This document shows, in pieces, positions 20,391-28,846 of a DNA stretch of 64,000 bases (the stretch's first letter is position 1; every line of letters starts with the position of its first letter). A program made the translations under genes and the position numbers. The notes beneath the pieces were generated by a model. It did no database searches. It saw only the letters and a program-made list of their open reading frames with translations, and was not told the origin of the DNA. The stretch covers positions 124,001 through 188,000 of the forward strand of contig NZ_WEGL01000007.1 in assembly GCF_009604455.1 (NCBI RefSeq). Direction: 5' to 3'. The stretch is from Streptomyces sp. RB17 (GTDB lineage Bacteria > Actinomycetota > Actinomycetes > Streptomycetales > Streptomycetaceae).

Positions 20391-20691
20391 AGGTGCGGCT
20401 CCTTGCAGTGTGGAAGCTCTCTGGGAGGGAACCCGGCCGGCTGCCGCGCGGCGGGCGCCGCATACGGGCCGGAGCGTCCGGGAAGGAAACTTCAGCGGAC
20501 CGCGCTGTCCGACCGAGTTCAAGGATAGGTGTCGATGGGGACGCGCAGGCTCCGGGGCTCTTGCCGCCGCTCGACACGCTGCCATACTTACGACGCCGTA
20601 GGTTACGGAACCGTAGGGAAGTGCCGGAGCCTTCCGTCCGGTCCCGGCGGCCCGGCACCTGTCTCGACCCTCGACCCCACAGGGGACGCGC
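20391..20691. promoter_or_regulatory. Divergent promoter region of ppc and the desaturase
   Basis: This 301-bp gap lies between divergent starts. A locally AT-richer patch near 20583-20615 (CATACTTACGACG, TTACGGAACCG) contains the short inverted repeat CCGTAGGTTACGG with GGAACCGTAGG beside it. It is a plausible operator or promoter zone, but no experimentally known motif is recognised. Confidence 0.35.
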
Positions 20692-21699
20692 ATGACCTCA
20701 AGTTCCGATGTGATCGAAGAAGCCCGTCAGGCCACCGACACCTCCACCCCCTCCGCCACGCTGGGCGGCGAGCAGAAGGGCTCGATCGAGCAGATCACGC
20801 TGCTTCTGTTCATCACCGTGCCGTTCCTGGCGCTCGTGGCTGCTGTGCCGCTGGCCTGGGGCTGGGGGGTGAGCTGGCTCGATCTGGGCCTGCTGGTGTT
20901 CTTCTACTTCCTGGGGTGCCACGGCATCACGATCGGTTTCCACCGGTACTTCACCCACGGTTCGTTCAAGGCCAGGCGGCCGCTGCGGATCGCGCTGGCG
21001 ATCATGGGTTCGCTGGCGGTCGAGGGGCCCCTGGTGCGCTGGGTGGCCGATCACCGCAAGCACCACAGGTTCTCCGACGCGGAGGGTGACCCGCACTCTC
21101 CGTGGCGGTTCGGCGAGACGGTTCCGGCGCTGGTCAAGGGCCTGTGGTGGGCTCATATCGGCTGGATGTTCGACGAGGAGCAGACCCCGCAGGACAAGTA
21201 CGCGCCGGATCTGATCAAGGACCCGGCGATCCGGGCGATCTCCCGGCAGTTCGTGCTGTGGACGGCCCTGTCGCTGCTGGCGCCGCCGCTGGTCGGCGGT
21301 CTGGTGACGATGTCCTGGTGGGGCGCGTTCACCGCGTTCTTCTGGGGTTCACTCGTACGGGTGGCGTTGTTGCACCATGTGACGTGGTCGATCAACTCGA
21401 TCTGTCACGCGGTGGGCAAGCGGCCGTTCAAGTCGCGGGACCGTTCGGGCAACGTGTGGTGGCTGGCGGTGCTGTCGTGCGGTGAGTCCTGGCACAACCT
21501 GCACCACGCCGACCCGACCTCGGCGCGGCACGGTGTGATGCGCGGGCAGATCGACTCCTCGGCGCGGTTCATCCGCATCTTCGAGCTGCTCGGCTGGGCG
21601 TACGACGTGCGCTGGCCGTCACGCTCGCGTATCGATTCGCGCCGGAACTCCGACCAGGACGGCTCCCGGCGCCGGAGGGAGACCGCGAAGGCGGCATGA
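20692..21699 (+). CDS. Acyl-CoA / fatty acid delta-9 desaturase
   Basis: This 335-residue membrane di-iron desaturase has the three histidine boxes HRYFTH (84-89), HRKHH (121-125) and HNLHH (~265). Four hydrophobic helices lie in the pattern of stearoyl-CoA desaturases, and a basic C terminus follows (RRRRETAKAA). It introduces a cis double bond into membrane acyl chains using O2 and an electron donor. The ATG at 20692 follows GGGGACGCGC. The TetR gene overlaps its stop as ATGA, suggesting translational coupling and local regulation of unsaturation. Confidence 0.92.
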   Translation: MTSSSDVIEEARQATDTSTPSATLGGEQKGSIEQITLLLFITVPFLALVAAVPLAWGWGVSWLDLGLLVFFYFLGCHGITIGFHRYFTHGSFKARRPLRIALAIMGSLAVEGPLVRWVADHRKHHRFSDAEGDPHSPWRFGETVPALVKGLWWAHIGWMFDEEQTPQDKYAPDLIKDPAIRAISRQFVLWTALSLLAPPLVGGLVTMSWWGAFTAFFWGSLVRVALLHHVTWSINSICHAVGKRPFKSRDRSGNVWWLAVLSCGESWHNLHHADPTSARHGVMRGQIDSSARFIRIFELLGWAYDVRWPSRSRIDSRRNSDQDGSRRRRETAKAA

Positions 21700-22373
21700 T
21701 TGACGCCGTGGCGACCGACTCCAGCAGCACCTCCAGCAACGACAAACCACGGCGGACCCGCCGGACCCGTATGACCGGTGCCGAGCGCCGCCAGCAGCTG
21801 CTGGAGATCGGTCGCACCCTCTTCGCGGCGAAGGGTTTCGAGGGCACCTCGGTGGAGGAGATCGCGGCGAAGGCCGGAGTGTCCAAGCCGGTGGTGTACG
21901 AGCACTTCGGCGGCAAGGAGGGTCTGTACGCGGTGGTGGTGGACCGCGAGATGCGGCGGCTGCTGGACATGGTGACCAGCTCGCTGACGGCCGGCCATCC
22001 GCGCGAACTGTGCGAGCAGGCCGCCTTCGCGCTGCTGGACTACATCGAGGAGTACACGGACGGCTTCCGCATCCTGGTCCGTGACTCCCCCATCCCGCAG
22101 TCGACGGGTTCCTTCGCCTCCCTCATCTCCGACATCGCCACGCAGGTGGAGGACATCCTGGGCCGCGAGTTCAAGTCCCGGGGCTTCGACCCGAAGCTGG
22201 CCCCCCTGTACGCGCAGGCGCTGGTCGGCATGGTCGCCCTGACCGGCCAGTGGTGGCTTGACGTGCGCCGCCCGAAGAAGGCCGAGGTGGCGGCGCATCT
22301 GGTGAACCTGGCGTGGCACGGCCTGGACGGTCTGGAGCAGAAGCCGCGGTTGATCGGGCATCGGAAGAGCTGA
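21696..22373 (+). CDS. TetR-family transcriptional regulator
   Basis: This 225-residue protein has a clear TetR HTH at residues ~50-70 (TSVEEIAAKAGVSKPVVYEHFGGKEGLYAVV) and a C-terminal ligand domain with GMVALTGQWWLDVR. The start ATG overlaps the desaturase stop by 4 bp, so the two genes form one transcript. By analogy with other desaturase-linked TetR proteins it may sense acyl-CoA or fatty acids, which is inference. A GTG at 21708 is an alternative start. Confidence 0.9.
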   Translation: MIDAVATDSSSTSSNDKPRRTRRTRMTGAERRQQLLEIGRTLFAAKGFEGTSVEEIAAKAGVSKPVVYEHFGGKEGLYAVVVDREMRRLLDMVTSSLTAGHPRELCEQAAFALLDYIEEYTDGFRILVRDSPIPQSTGSFASLISDIATQVEDILGREFKSRGFDPKLAPLYAQALVGMVALTGQWWLDVRRPKKAEVAAHLVNLAWHGLDGLEQKPRLIGHRKS

Positions 22374-22412
22374 ACGGGCCCCCGCGGGGCATGCCTGCGG
22401 GATCGCGTGCGC

Positions 22413-22625
22413 ATGAGCGAGATCGCGATCAGTGACGCCGCACTCCAGCTCGACGCCCTGGTCCGCCGGGTGGCCCACAACCGCGAGACCATAGCCCTCA
22501 CCGGCCAGGAACGCGTCGGCGCGCTCCTCGTCTCTCCCCGTGTGATCGAGGATCTCGAAGATGCCCTGGCCATTGCCGACCACTGGCAAAGAGGCGCCGT
22601 CACTCAGCCACCGTCACCCACCTCG
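22413..22625 (+). pseudogene. Phd/YefM-type antitoxin, 3' end lost
   Basis: The opening MSEIAISDAALQLDALVRRVAHNRETIAL, then GALLVSPRVIEDLEDALAIAD, is a good Phd/YefM antitoxin DNA-binding and dimerisation domain of about 60 residues. After DHWQRGA family similarity stops. The frame stays open to 23069 antisense to the glyoxalase gene, with no family-like tail and no stop of its own near 22640. No RelE/Doc toxin is adjacent. I read it as an orphan antitoxin with a truncated C terminus; GTG 22407 is an alternative start. Confidence 0.55.
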
Positions 22626-22994
22626 GCCGGACGACTTGACCGGCTCCAGGAACTCCAGCCGGTTGCCGACCGGATCCTCCGAGTAGAAGCGCAGGTGGCC
22701 GGGGAGGTTGTCGTCCCAGGTCACCTGGGCCCCCTTGGCGGTGAGCCGGCCGGCGTACGCCTCGATGTCCGTCACCCGCAGCCCGGGGTGGGCCTTCTTC
22801 GCGGGCCGGAAGTCGGTCTCGATGCCCAGATGCAGCTGCACGGCCCCGGCCTGGAACCAGCAGCCTCCGCGCGCCGCGAGGACCGGTGGCTTGGGGATCT
22901 CGGTCATGCCGAGGACATCGGCGTAGTACGACCGAAGAGCGGGCTCGGACCCCGCCGGCGCCGCCAGCTGCACATGATCGACCGCGGCGAGCAT
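22614..22994 (-). CDS. VOC family (glyoxalase/bleomycin-resistance fold) protein
   Basis: This 126-residue single-domain VOC protein opens with LAAVDHVQLAAPAGSE, shows GGCWFQAGAVQLHLGIE in the middle and ends with RFYSEDPVGNRLEFLEP. The metal-ligand pattern H, H/Q, E of the vicinal oxygen chelate fold is present. The substrate is unknown. It starts 2 bp after the methyltransferase gene ends, so they are co-transcribed. Confidence 0.85.
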   Translation of the reverse strand: MLAAVDHVQLAAPAGSEPALRSYYADVLGMTEIPKPPVLAARGGCWFQAGAVQLHLGIETDFRPAKKAHPGLRVTDIEAYAGRLTAKGAQVTWDDNLPGHLRFYSEDPVGNRLEFLEPVKSSGRGG

Positions 22995-22996
22995 GC

Positions 22997-23809
22997 TCAG
23001 GCCTCCTTCACGGCGACGGCGAACAGCCGGCGGAACGGCATGACCGTGCCGTACGGCGCACTCGGGTAGGCCTGCCGCAGCAGGTCCCGGTACTCGGCCA
23101 GGAACGCGTCGCGCGCCTCGGGGTCGTCGGCGAGCGCGGTCAGGGCGGGCCGCAGCCCCGTGCCCTTCACCCAGTCAAGGACCGGGTCCGCCCCTTCCAG
23201 GACGTGGTAGTACGTCGTCTGCCACACGTCGGTCGCACAGCCGAGGCGGGCGAGGCGGTCCAGATAGGCGCCGGGCGTGTGCACGGAGTCGGTGCGGCGC
23301 AGGATGTCGGCGAGGCGGGACTTCCAGCGGGGGGTGCCGGCGAGTTCGCGCATCAGGGCGTGCAGCGGGGCGTCGATGTTGTCGGGCACCTGGAAGGCGA
23401 AGGTGCCACCGGGCCCGAGGCCGGCGATCCAGTCGGCGAAGCGGTCGGCGTGGCCCGGCACCCACTGGAGGGTGGCGTTGGAGACGATCAGGTCGTACGG
23501 CTCCTCGGGCGCCCAGGTGCGGACGTCGGCGTGGGCGAAGTCCAGCCGTCCGCCCCCGGCGGTGGGGCCCTCGTGCTGGGTGTGGGCCTTGTCCAGCATC
23601 TCCGGCGAGTTGTCGTAGCCGGTGACGTGTGCGGCGGGCCAGCGTTCGGTGAGCAGCACGGTGACGTTGCCCGGGCCGCAGCCGAGGTCGGCGATGCGGG
23701 GCGCCCGCGTGGGCGGGGCGGGGACGCGGGCGAGGAGGTCGGCGAAGGGACGGGCCCGGTGACCGGCGTGCCGCAGATACTGCCCGGGGTCCCAGATGGG
23801 TGTCGTCAT
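22997..23809 (-). CDS. tam: Trans-aconitate 2-methyltransferase-like SAM enzyme
   Basis: The ~270-residue class I methyltransferase has SAM motif I RIADLGCGPGNVTVLL, followed by GYDNSPEMLDKA, LIVSNATLQWVPGH and GTFAFQVPDNIDAPLH, the last two being strong Tam family signatures. Tam methylates trans-aconitate, which relieves aconitase inhibition. The start is ATG 23809; a GTG at 23818 sits closer to the GGAGGGG site and is also possible. It is divergent from a MarR gene across an 88-bp region with repeated palindromes, so it is probably controlled by that MarR protein. Confidence 0.85.
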   Translation of the reverse strand: MTTPIWDPGQYLRHAGHRARPFADLLARVPAPPTRAPRIADLGCGPGNVTVLLTERWPAAHVTGYDNSPEMLDKAHTQHEGPTAGGGRLDFAHADVRTWAPEEPYDLIVSNATLQWVPGHADRFADWIAGLGPGGTFAFQVPDNIDAPLHALMRELAGTPRWKSRLADILRRTDSVHTPGAYLDRLARLGCATDVWQTTYYHVLEGADPVLDWVKGTGLRPALTALADDPEARDAFLAEYRDLLRQAYPSAPYGTVMPFRRLFAVAVKEA

Positions 23810-23831
23810 ACCGACCACTGTCCCCTCCAAC

Positions 23832-23864
23832 TCTCTTGATGTCAAGAGACTTGATGTCAAGAGA
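23832..23864. promoter_or_regulatory. Tandem palindromic operator for the divergent MarR/tam pair
   Basis: CTTGATGTCAAGAGA occurs twice head to tail (23835-23849 and 23850-23864). Each copy contains the palindrome CTTGA-TG-TCAAG, and the first extends to a perfect 8-bp-arm palindrome TCTCTTGA-TG-TCAAGAGA (23832-23849). It lies between the two divergent starts, the usual place for an autoregulatory MarR operator. Confidence 0.75.
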
Positions 23865-23897
23865 CTTCACGTCGACACAACCACTACACTGATCTCC

Positions 23898-24395
23898 ATG
23901 GAGGACGAGGTCGATCGGCTGGTCGCAGCGTGGCGCCGGGAACGTCCGGACCTCGACGTGGAGCCGCTGGAAGTGCTCAGCCGGGTGAGCCGTCTCGCCC
24001 GGCATCTGGACCGTGCGCGCCGGCTCGCCTTCGCCGAGCACCAGCTGGAGCCGTGGGAGTTCGATGTGCTGACCGCGCTCCGGCGCGCGGGCGCGCCGTA
24101 CCAGCTCTCCCCCGGCCAGCTGCTGACACAGACCCTGGTCACCTCGGGCACGATGACCAACCGGATCGACCGGCTGGCCAAGAAGGGCCTGGTGGGGCGG
24201 CTGCCGGACCCGAGCGACCGGCGGGGCGTGCTGGTCCGGCTGACCGAGACCGGCAGGGACCGCGCCGACCAGGCGCTGGCCGGCCTGCTGGAGCAGGAGC
24301 GGGCGATCCTCGCGGAGCTGTCCCCCGCCCAGCGCGCGGAACTGGCCGGACTGCTACGCCAGTTGACCGCCCCGTTCGACAACATTCCCGGTTAG
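23898..24395 (+). CDS. MarR-family transcriptional regulator
   Basis: This 165-residue MarR protein has a winged helix at ~60-125: LTALRRAGAPYQLSPGQL, then TSGTMTNRIDRLAKKGLVGRLPDPSDRRGVLVRLTETG, the canonical recognition helix and wing. ATG 23898 is chosen; in-frame codons further upstream run through the operator. The tandem palindrome directly upstream suggests it represses itself and the divergent tam gene. Its 3' end overlaps the convergent response-regulator gene by 42 bp. Confidence 0.9.
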   Translation: MEDEVDRLVAAWRRERPDLDVEPLEVLSRVSRLARHLDRARRLAFAEHQLEPWEFDVLTALRRAGAPYQLSPGQLLTQTLVTSGTMTNRIDRLAKKGLVGRLPDPSDRRGVLVRLTETGRDRADQALAGLLEQERAILAELSPAQRAELAGLLRQLTAPFDNIPG

Positions 24396-25127
24396 CTCGG
24401 CCGGTCCGACCCCCGCGCGGCGGGCGAGCGCGACGGCGGCCAGGGTGGAGTGGACGCCCAGCTTGCCGAGGACGTTCTGCATATGGGTGCGCACGGTGTG
24501 CGGGGAGAGGAACAGCCGCTCGGCGACGGCCTTGCGGCCGAGGCCCGCGACCATGCAGCGCAGCACCTCCCGCTCGCGCGGGGTGAGGGACTCCACCAGC
24601 CGCTCGCTCTCGGTGCGGTGCCGGCGGGCGGCCGTCAGCTCCCTGAGCACGCCGGTGAGCAGGGCGGGCGGCAGATGGGTCTCGTCGCGCAGCACACCCC
24701 GGATCACCGTCAGCAGCCGGGACAGCGAGCAGTCCTTGGCGACCCATCCCGAGGCACCGGCCTGCAGCGCGAGCGCCGCCCGCCGGGAGTCGTCCTTCTC
24801 GGCGAGCACGACGATCCGGACGGCGGGCTGGGCGGCCCGGACCCCGGCGACGAGCGAGATCCCGTCGACCAGCCCGTCCTCATGACCCTCCTGCACCGGA
24901 ACGGGCACGGCCGGGCGGGTGCCGGGCACATGGCCGCCCAGGTCGGCGTCGACCAGCAGCACGTCGAAGCGGCGGCCCTCACCGGCCGCCCGCTCCAGGC
25001 AGCGCAGCGCGGCGGGACCGCTGCCGGCGGCGGAGACGTCGACATCGGGCTCGGCGGCCAGGGCGGCCGCGAGCGACTCGGCGAAGATGCGGTGGTCGTC
25101 GACGACCAGGACTCGGATACGAACCAC
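24354..25127 (-). CDS. NarL/LuxR-type response regulator
   Basis: This 257-residue regulator has a receiver domain with DDH near residues 10-12, the likely phospho-acceptor Asp60 in DVLLVDADLGG and Lys in GASGWVAKD. It ends in a LuxR HTH (LTPREREVLRCMVAGLGRKAVAERLFLSPHTVRTHMQNVL). About 20 extra residues (~64-85, Pro/Val-rich) follow the phospho-acceptor. GTG 25127 is supported by GGGAGGGG. No histidine kinase is adjacent. Confidence 0.87.
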   Translation of the reverse strand: MVRIRVLVVDDHRIFAESLAAALAAEPDVDVSAAGSGPAALRCLERAAGEGRRFDVLLVDADLGGHVPGTRPAVPVPVQEGHEDGLVDGISLVAGVRAAQPAVRIVVLAEKDDSRRAALALQAGASGWVAKDCSLSRLLTVIRGVLRDETHLPPALLTGVLRELTAARRHRTESERLVESLTPREREVLRCMVAGLGRKAVAERLFLSPHTVRTHMQNVLGKLGVHSTLAAVALARRAGVGPAELTGNVVERGGQLA

Positions 25128-25278
25128 GAAACCCCTCCCGGACCGGGCCTGGCCCTCCGGAGAGCGACGACCCGCGCGGGTACGGACGCCCACGGAAAGG
25201 ACGCGCGCCGCACGGCCGCCGCCGTCGCGGAAACTGCTACCCCCACCGCGGGTGCCGTACCCGCCTGTCTCGCCCCCT

Positions 25279-25308
25279 GAACAGCACCGGCCCCCACCGG
25301 TGCTGTTC
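25279..25308. terminator. 12-bp inverted repeat upstream of the response regulator
   Basis: GAACAGCACCGG pairs perfectly with CCGGTGCTGTTC across CCCCCA. It lies in the 365-bp gap between galK and the regulator gene, which holds only this stem and the galK terminator. It could be a terminator or an operator; no open frame in the gap looks real. Confidence 0.5.
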
Positions 25309-25430
25309 CACAGAGTACGGATGGGAGCACGCAGCGGAAGGAGATTTACAGAACTGGCCGTCCAGCGTGCTTGTCGTGTGCCGCAAGTTTCGTATTGAGG
25401 CGGAAGTCGACAAAGATCGACGTGATCCGC

Positions 25431-25470
25431 GCCGGCCCCCGCACCCGCCGGGCGGGTACGGGGGCCGGTG
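25431..25470 (-). terminator. Terminator of the galTEK operon
   Basis: A GC-rich stem (GCCGGCCCCCG...ACCCGCC with GGCGGGT...CGGGGGCCGG) lies 23 bp beyond the galK stop, reading leftward. Confidence 0.65.
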
Positions 25471-25492
25471 ATCGTCGTGGCCGGGGCGGGTC

Positions 25493-26647
25493 TCAGACCA
25501 GTCGGCCGGCGCCCGCCGACGGCACCGCCTCGAACACGCGCGGAGCCGTGAAGCCGGCGGCCGCGAAGGCCTCCTCGATCGCCTTGGTGAGGGTGTCCAC
25601 CTCGGCCGCCTCCGTCAGGACGATCGCCGAGCCGCCGAAGCCGCCGCCGGTCATCCGGGCGCCCAGCGCACCCGCGCCCAGGGCCGTGTCGACGACCAGG
25701 TCCAGCTCCGGGCAGGAGATGCGGAAGTCGTCGCGCAGCGAGGCGTGGCCCTCGGTGAGGACGGGGCCGATGGCGCGGGTGTCGCCGGCGCGGAGCAGGC
25801 CGACGACCCGCTCGACCCGGTGGTCCTCCGTCACCACATGGCGGACCAGGCGCACGACCTCCTCCTCGTCGCCGAGGCGGGCCAGCGCCGCGTCCAGCCC
25901 GTCGTACGGGACGTCCCGCAGGGCGTCGACGCCGAGCAGGGCCGCGCCCTTCTCGCAGCCGGCCCGCCGCTTGCCGTACTCGCCGCCGCTGTGGGCGTGC
26001 TTGACCTGGGTGTCCACGACCAGCAGGCGCAGGCCCTCGGCCGCGAGGTCGAAGGGGATCTGCTGCTGGGACAGGTCGCGGGTGTCCAGGAAGAGCGCGT
26101 GGCCCTGCTCGCAGCAGGCCGACGCGGTCTGGTCCATGATCCCGGTGGGCGCGCCGACGTAGACGTTCTCGGCGCGCTGGCACAGCCGGGCCAGCTTCCA
26201 GCGCGGCAGGCCCAGTTCGTAGAGGTCGTTGAGCGCGAGCGCGATCACGACCTCCAGCGCGGCGGACGAGGACAGGCCGGCGCCCGTCGGGACCGTGGAC
26301 GACAGGTGGACGTCCGCGCCGGTCACGGCGTGGCCCGCCTCGCGCAGGACCCAGACCACACCCGCCGGGTACGCCGTCCAGTTCTCGTCGCTCCCGGGCG
26401 TCAGGGCGTCCAGGGACAGCTCCACGATGCCGCCGTCGATGTCCGCCGAGTGCAGGCGCAGGACGCCGTCGGTGCGCCGGGAGACCGCCGCGACGGCCCG
26501 GTGCGGCAGCGCGAACGGCATCACGAAGCCGTCGTTGTAGTCGGTGTGTTCACCGATGAGGTTGACACGGCCGGGCGCCGCCCACACGCCCTCCGGCTCC
26601 GCGCCGTACAACTCGGCGAAGCGCTCCGCGACCTGCTGTGCCCCCAC
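25493..26647 (-). CDS. galK: Galactokinase
   Basis: Galactokinase phosphorylates galactose at C1, the entry step of the Leloir pathway. The 384-residue GHMP kinase has the GRVNLIGEHTDYNDGFVMP signature near residue 27, the ATP loop PTGAGLSSSAALEV and the C-terminal GARMTGGGFGGSAIVL. GTG 26647 overlaps the galE stop by one base (TAGTG) with GGGAG upstream, so translation is coupled to galE. It is the last gene of galT-galE-galK. Confidence 0.96.
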   Translation of the reverse strand: MGAQQVAERFAELYGAEPEGVWAAPGRVNLIGEHTDYNDGFVMPFALPHRAVAAVSRRTDGVLRLHSADIDGGIVELSLDALTPGSDENWTAYPAGVVWVLREAGHAVTGADVHLSSTVPTGAGLSSSAALEVVIALALNDLYELGLPRWKLARLCQRAENVYVGAPTGIMDQTASACCEQGHALFLDTRDLSQQQIPFDLAAEGLRLLVVDTQVKHAHSGGEYGKRRAGCEKGAALLGVDALRDVPYDGLDAALARLGDEEEVVRLVRHVVTEDHRVERVVGLLRAGDTRAIGPVLTEGHASLRDDFRISCPELDLVVDTALGAGALGARMTGGGFGGSAIVLTEAAEVDTLTKAIEEAFAAAGFTAPRVFEAVPSAGAGRLV

Positions 26648-27609
26648 TACTGCTCCCTTGAGATGTGCTGTGCGAACTCCCACGCGTCCGCGACGATGCC
26701 CGCGAGATCCGCGCGGCTCGGGTTCCAGCCCAGCTTCTCGCGGGCCGTGTCCGCCGAGGCGACCAGGACGGCCGGGTCGCCGCCGCGGCGCGGGGCCACG
26801 ACCTCGGGGATCGGGCGGCCGGTGACCCGCCGGACCGTCTCGACGACCTCGCGGACGGAGAAGCCCTCGCCGTTGCCGAGGTTGCAGATCAGGTGCTCGC
26901 CCGGGGTGGCGGCCGTCAGGGCGAGCAGGTGGGCCTCGGCGAGGTCCGCGACGTGGATGTAGTCGCGCACGCAGGTGCCGTCCGGGGTCGGGTAGTCGTC
27001 GCCGTAGACGGAGATCGCGTCGCGGCGGCCCTGGGCGACCTGGAGGACCAGCGGAATGAGGTGCGACTCGGGGTCGTGGCGCTCGCCGCAGGTGCCGTAC
27101 GCACCGGCCACGTTGAAGTAGCGCAGGGAGACCGCGGCCAGGCCGTGGGCGTTCGCCTCGCTGGTGATCATGTGGTCGACGGCCAGCTTGGAGGCGCCGT
27201 AGGGGTTGGTCGGCCGCGTCGGGGCGCTCTCCACGATCGGGACCTGCTCGGGCTCGCCGTAGGTGGCCGCCGTGGAGGAGAAGACCAACGTGCGGACGCC
27301 CGCCTCGCGCATCGCGCCGAGCAGCGCCATCGAGCCGGCGACGTTGTTGTCCCAGTACTTCTCCGGCTTCACCACCGACTCGCCGACCTGCGAGGACGCG
27401 GCGAAGTGCAGCACGCCGTCGTAGGAGGGGTCGAGCCACTTGGCGGCGTCGCGGATGTCGCCCTCGACGAAGGCCGCCCCGGCGGGCACGCCCGCGCGGA
27501 AGCCGGTGGAGAGGTTGTCGAGGACGGTGACCTCGTGGCCGGCCTCCAGCAGATGCTGGGCCACGACACTGCCGACGTAACCCGCGCCACCCGTCACCAG
27601 GTACTTCAT
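26647..27609 (-). CDS. galE: UDP-glucose 4-epimerase
   Basis: This 320-residue extended short-chain dehydrogenase has the NAD motif GGAGYVGSVVAQHLL at residues 7-21 and the catalytic YGASKLAVD (YxxxK), with TNPYGASKL and RYFNVAGAYG as expected for GalE. It interconverts UDP-galactose and UDP-glucose in the galactose operon. It overlaps galT by 4 bp (ATGA) and galK by one base, so all three are translated as a tight unit. Confidence 0.96.
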   Translation of the reverse strand: MKYLVTGGAGYVGSVVAQHLLEAGHEVTVLDNLSTGFRAGVPAGAAFVEGDIRDAAKWLDPSYDGVLHFAASSQVGESVVKPEKYWDNNVAGSMALLGAMREAGVRTLVFSSTAATYGEPEQVPIVESAPTRPTNPYGASKLAVDHMITSEANAHGLAAVSLRYFNVAGAYGTCGERHDPESHLIPLVLQVAQGRRDAISVYGDDYPTPDGTCVRDYIHVADLAEAHLLALTAATPGEHLICNLGNGEGFSVREVVETVRRVTGRPIPEVVAPRRGGDPAVLVASADTAREKLGWNPSRADLAGIVADAWEFAQHISREQ

Positions 27610-28667
27610 GAACTCGCTACCTCTCGCAGTCGCTCGGCCGCGCGTTCCGGCGGCACGTCGTTGATGAACACGCTCATGCCGGACTCGGAACCCGCGAGAA
27701 ACTTCAGCTTGCCGGAAGTGCGGCGGACGGTGAAAAGCTCGAGGTGGAGCGCGAAGTCGTCCCGCGTGACCCCCTCGAAGTCCTCCAGCGCGCCGAACGG
27801 GGCCTGGTGCCAGGCCGCGATGTAGGGCGTCGGAGGCTCACCCTCGCCGAAGATACGGTCGAAGCGCCTCAAGAGTTCCAGATACACCTGGGGGAACTCT
27901 GTGCGCGCCGCCTCGTCCAGCGCGAGCAGGTCGGGCACGCGGCGCTTGGGGTACAGGTGGACCTCGTACGGCCAGTGCGCCGCGTACGGCACGAAGGCCG
28001 CCCAGTGTTCACCCTCAAGGACGACCCGCTCACCGGCGAGTTCCCGCTCCAGGACGGCGTCGAAGAGGTTGTCCCCGCCGGTTGCCTCCTTGTGGGCGGC
28101 GAGCGAGCGGAGCATCAGCGCGGTGCGCGGAGTGGTGAAGGGGTAGGCGTAGATCTGTCCGTGCGGGTGGCCGAGGGTCACTCCGATCTCGGCACCGCGG
28201 TTCTCGAAACAGAACACCTGCTCGACGGCAGGCAGATGCGACAGTTCCGAGGTGCGGTCCGTCCACGCGTCCAGCACCAGGCGCGCCTGCTCGACGGTCA
28301 GGTCGGCGAAGGAGGCGTCGTGGTCGGAGGTGAAGCAGACGACCTCGCAGCGGCCGGAGTCACCGGCGAGGGAGGGGAAGCGGTTCTCGAAGACGACGAC
28401 GTCGTACGACGAGTCCGGGATCTCGCTGAGCCGGTCGCCCTGCGTGGGGCACAGGGGGCACTCGTCGGCCGGCGGATGGTAGGTGCGGCCCTGCCGGTGG
28501 GAGGCGACGGCGACCGCGTCGCCGAGCAGTTCGTCGCGGCGGACCTCGGACGTCGTATGGGTCCGCTCCAGGGGTCGGCGGTCGACGGCGTCCCGCACGG
28601 TGTCGTCCCGCAGGTCGTAGTAGATCAGCTCACGACCGTCTGCCAGCCGTGTCGAGGTCTTCTTCAA
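27606..28667 (-). CDS. galT: Galactose-1-phosphate uridylyltransferase
   Basis: GalT exchanges UDP between UDP-glucose and galactose-1-phosphate. The 353-residue protein has the zinc-binding DECPLCPTQ, the FENRFPSLAG segment and the active-site GHPHGQIYAYPF (HPH). The first gene of the operon starts at a rare TTG (28667) with GAGGAG seven bases upstream; no better ATG or GTG gives the MKKTSTRLADGRELIYYD family N terminus. The promoter lies in the AT-rich gap shared with the divergent symporter. Confidence 0.95.
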   Translation of the reverse strand: MKKTSTRLADGRELIYYDLRDDTVRDAVDRRPLERTHTTSEVRRDELLGDAVAVASHRQGRTYHPPADECPLCPTQGDRLSEIPDSSYDVVVFENRFPSLAGDSGRCEVVCFTSDHDASFADLTVEQARLVLDAWTDRTSELSHLPAVEQVFCFENRGAEIGVTLGHPHGQIYAYPFTTPRTALMLRSLAAHKEATGGDNLFDAVLERELAGERVVLEGEHWAAFVPYAAHWPYEVHLYPKRRVPDLLALDEAARTEFPQVYLELLRRFDRIFGEGEPPTPYIAAWHQAPFGALEDFEGVTRDDFALHLELFTVRRTSGKLKFLAGSESGMSVFINDVPPERAAERLREVASS

Positions 28668-28846
28668 CGCCGGACTCCTCTACGTCCCGCACCCAATCAC
28701 TCAACACAATCAAACATAACAGAACGCAACTCGACAACGTCCAGATCATCACAATCAAACAAAGAACACCAACAGAAGTGTTCAATTTCTGAACGCGGAG
28801 ACGTAGGTTCCGCTCTGGATCAGTTCGCGCAACGAAGCGAGTACTC
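28668..28846. promoter_or_regulatory. Divergent gal promoter/operator region
   Basis: This is the AT-richest stretch of the first 45 kb. The 12-mer CACAATCAAACA occurs twice, at 28705-28716 and 28750-28761, 45 bp apart (about four helical turns). An inverted repeat GTTCA-ATTTC-TGAAC follows at 28779-28793. As I recall, the S. lividans galP1 promoter uses repeated TGTGAT-like hexamers, and the reverse complement here contains TGATTGTG. Together these look like the galactose-responsive control region for both galTEK and the symporter. Confidence 0.6.
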
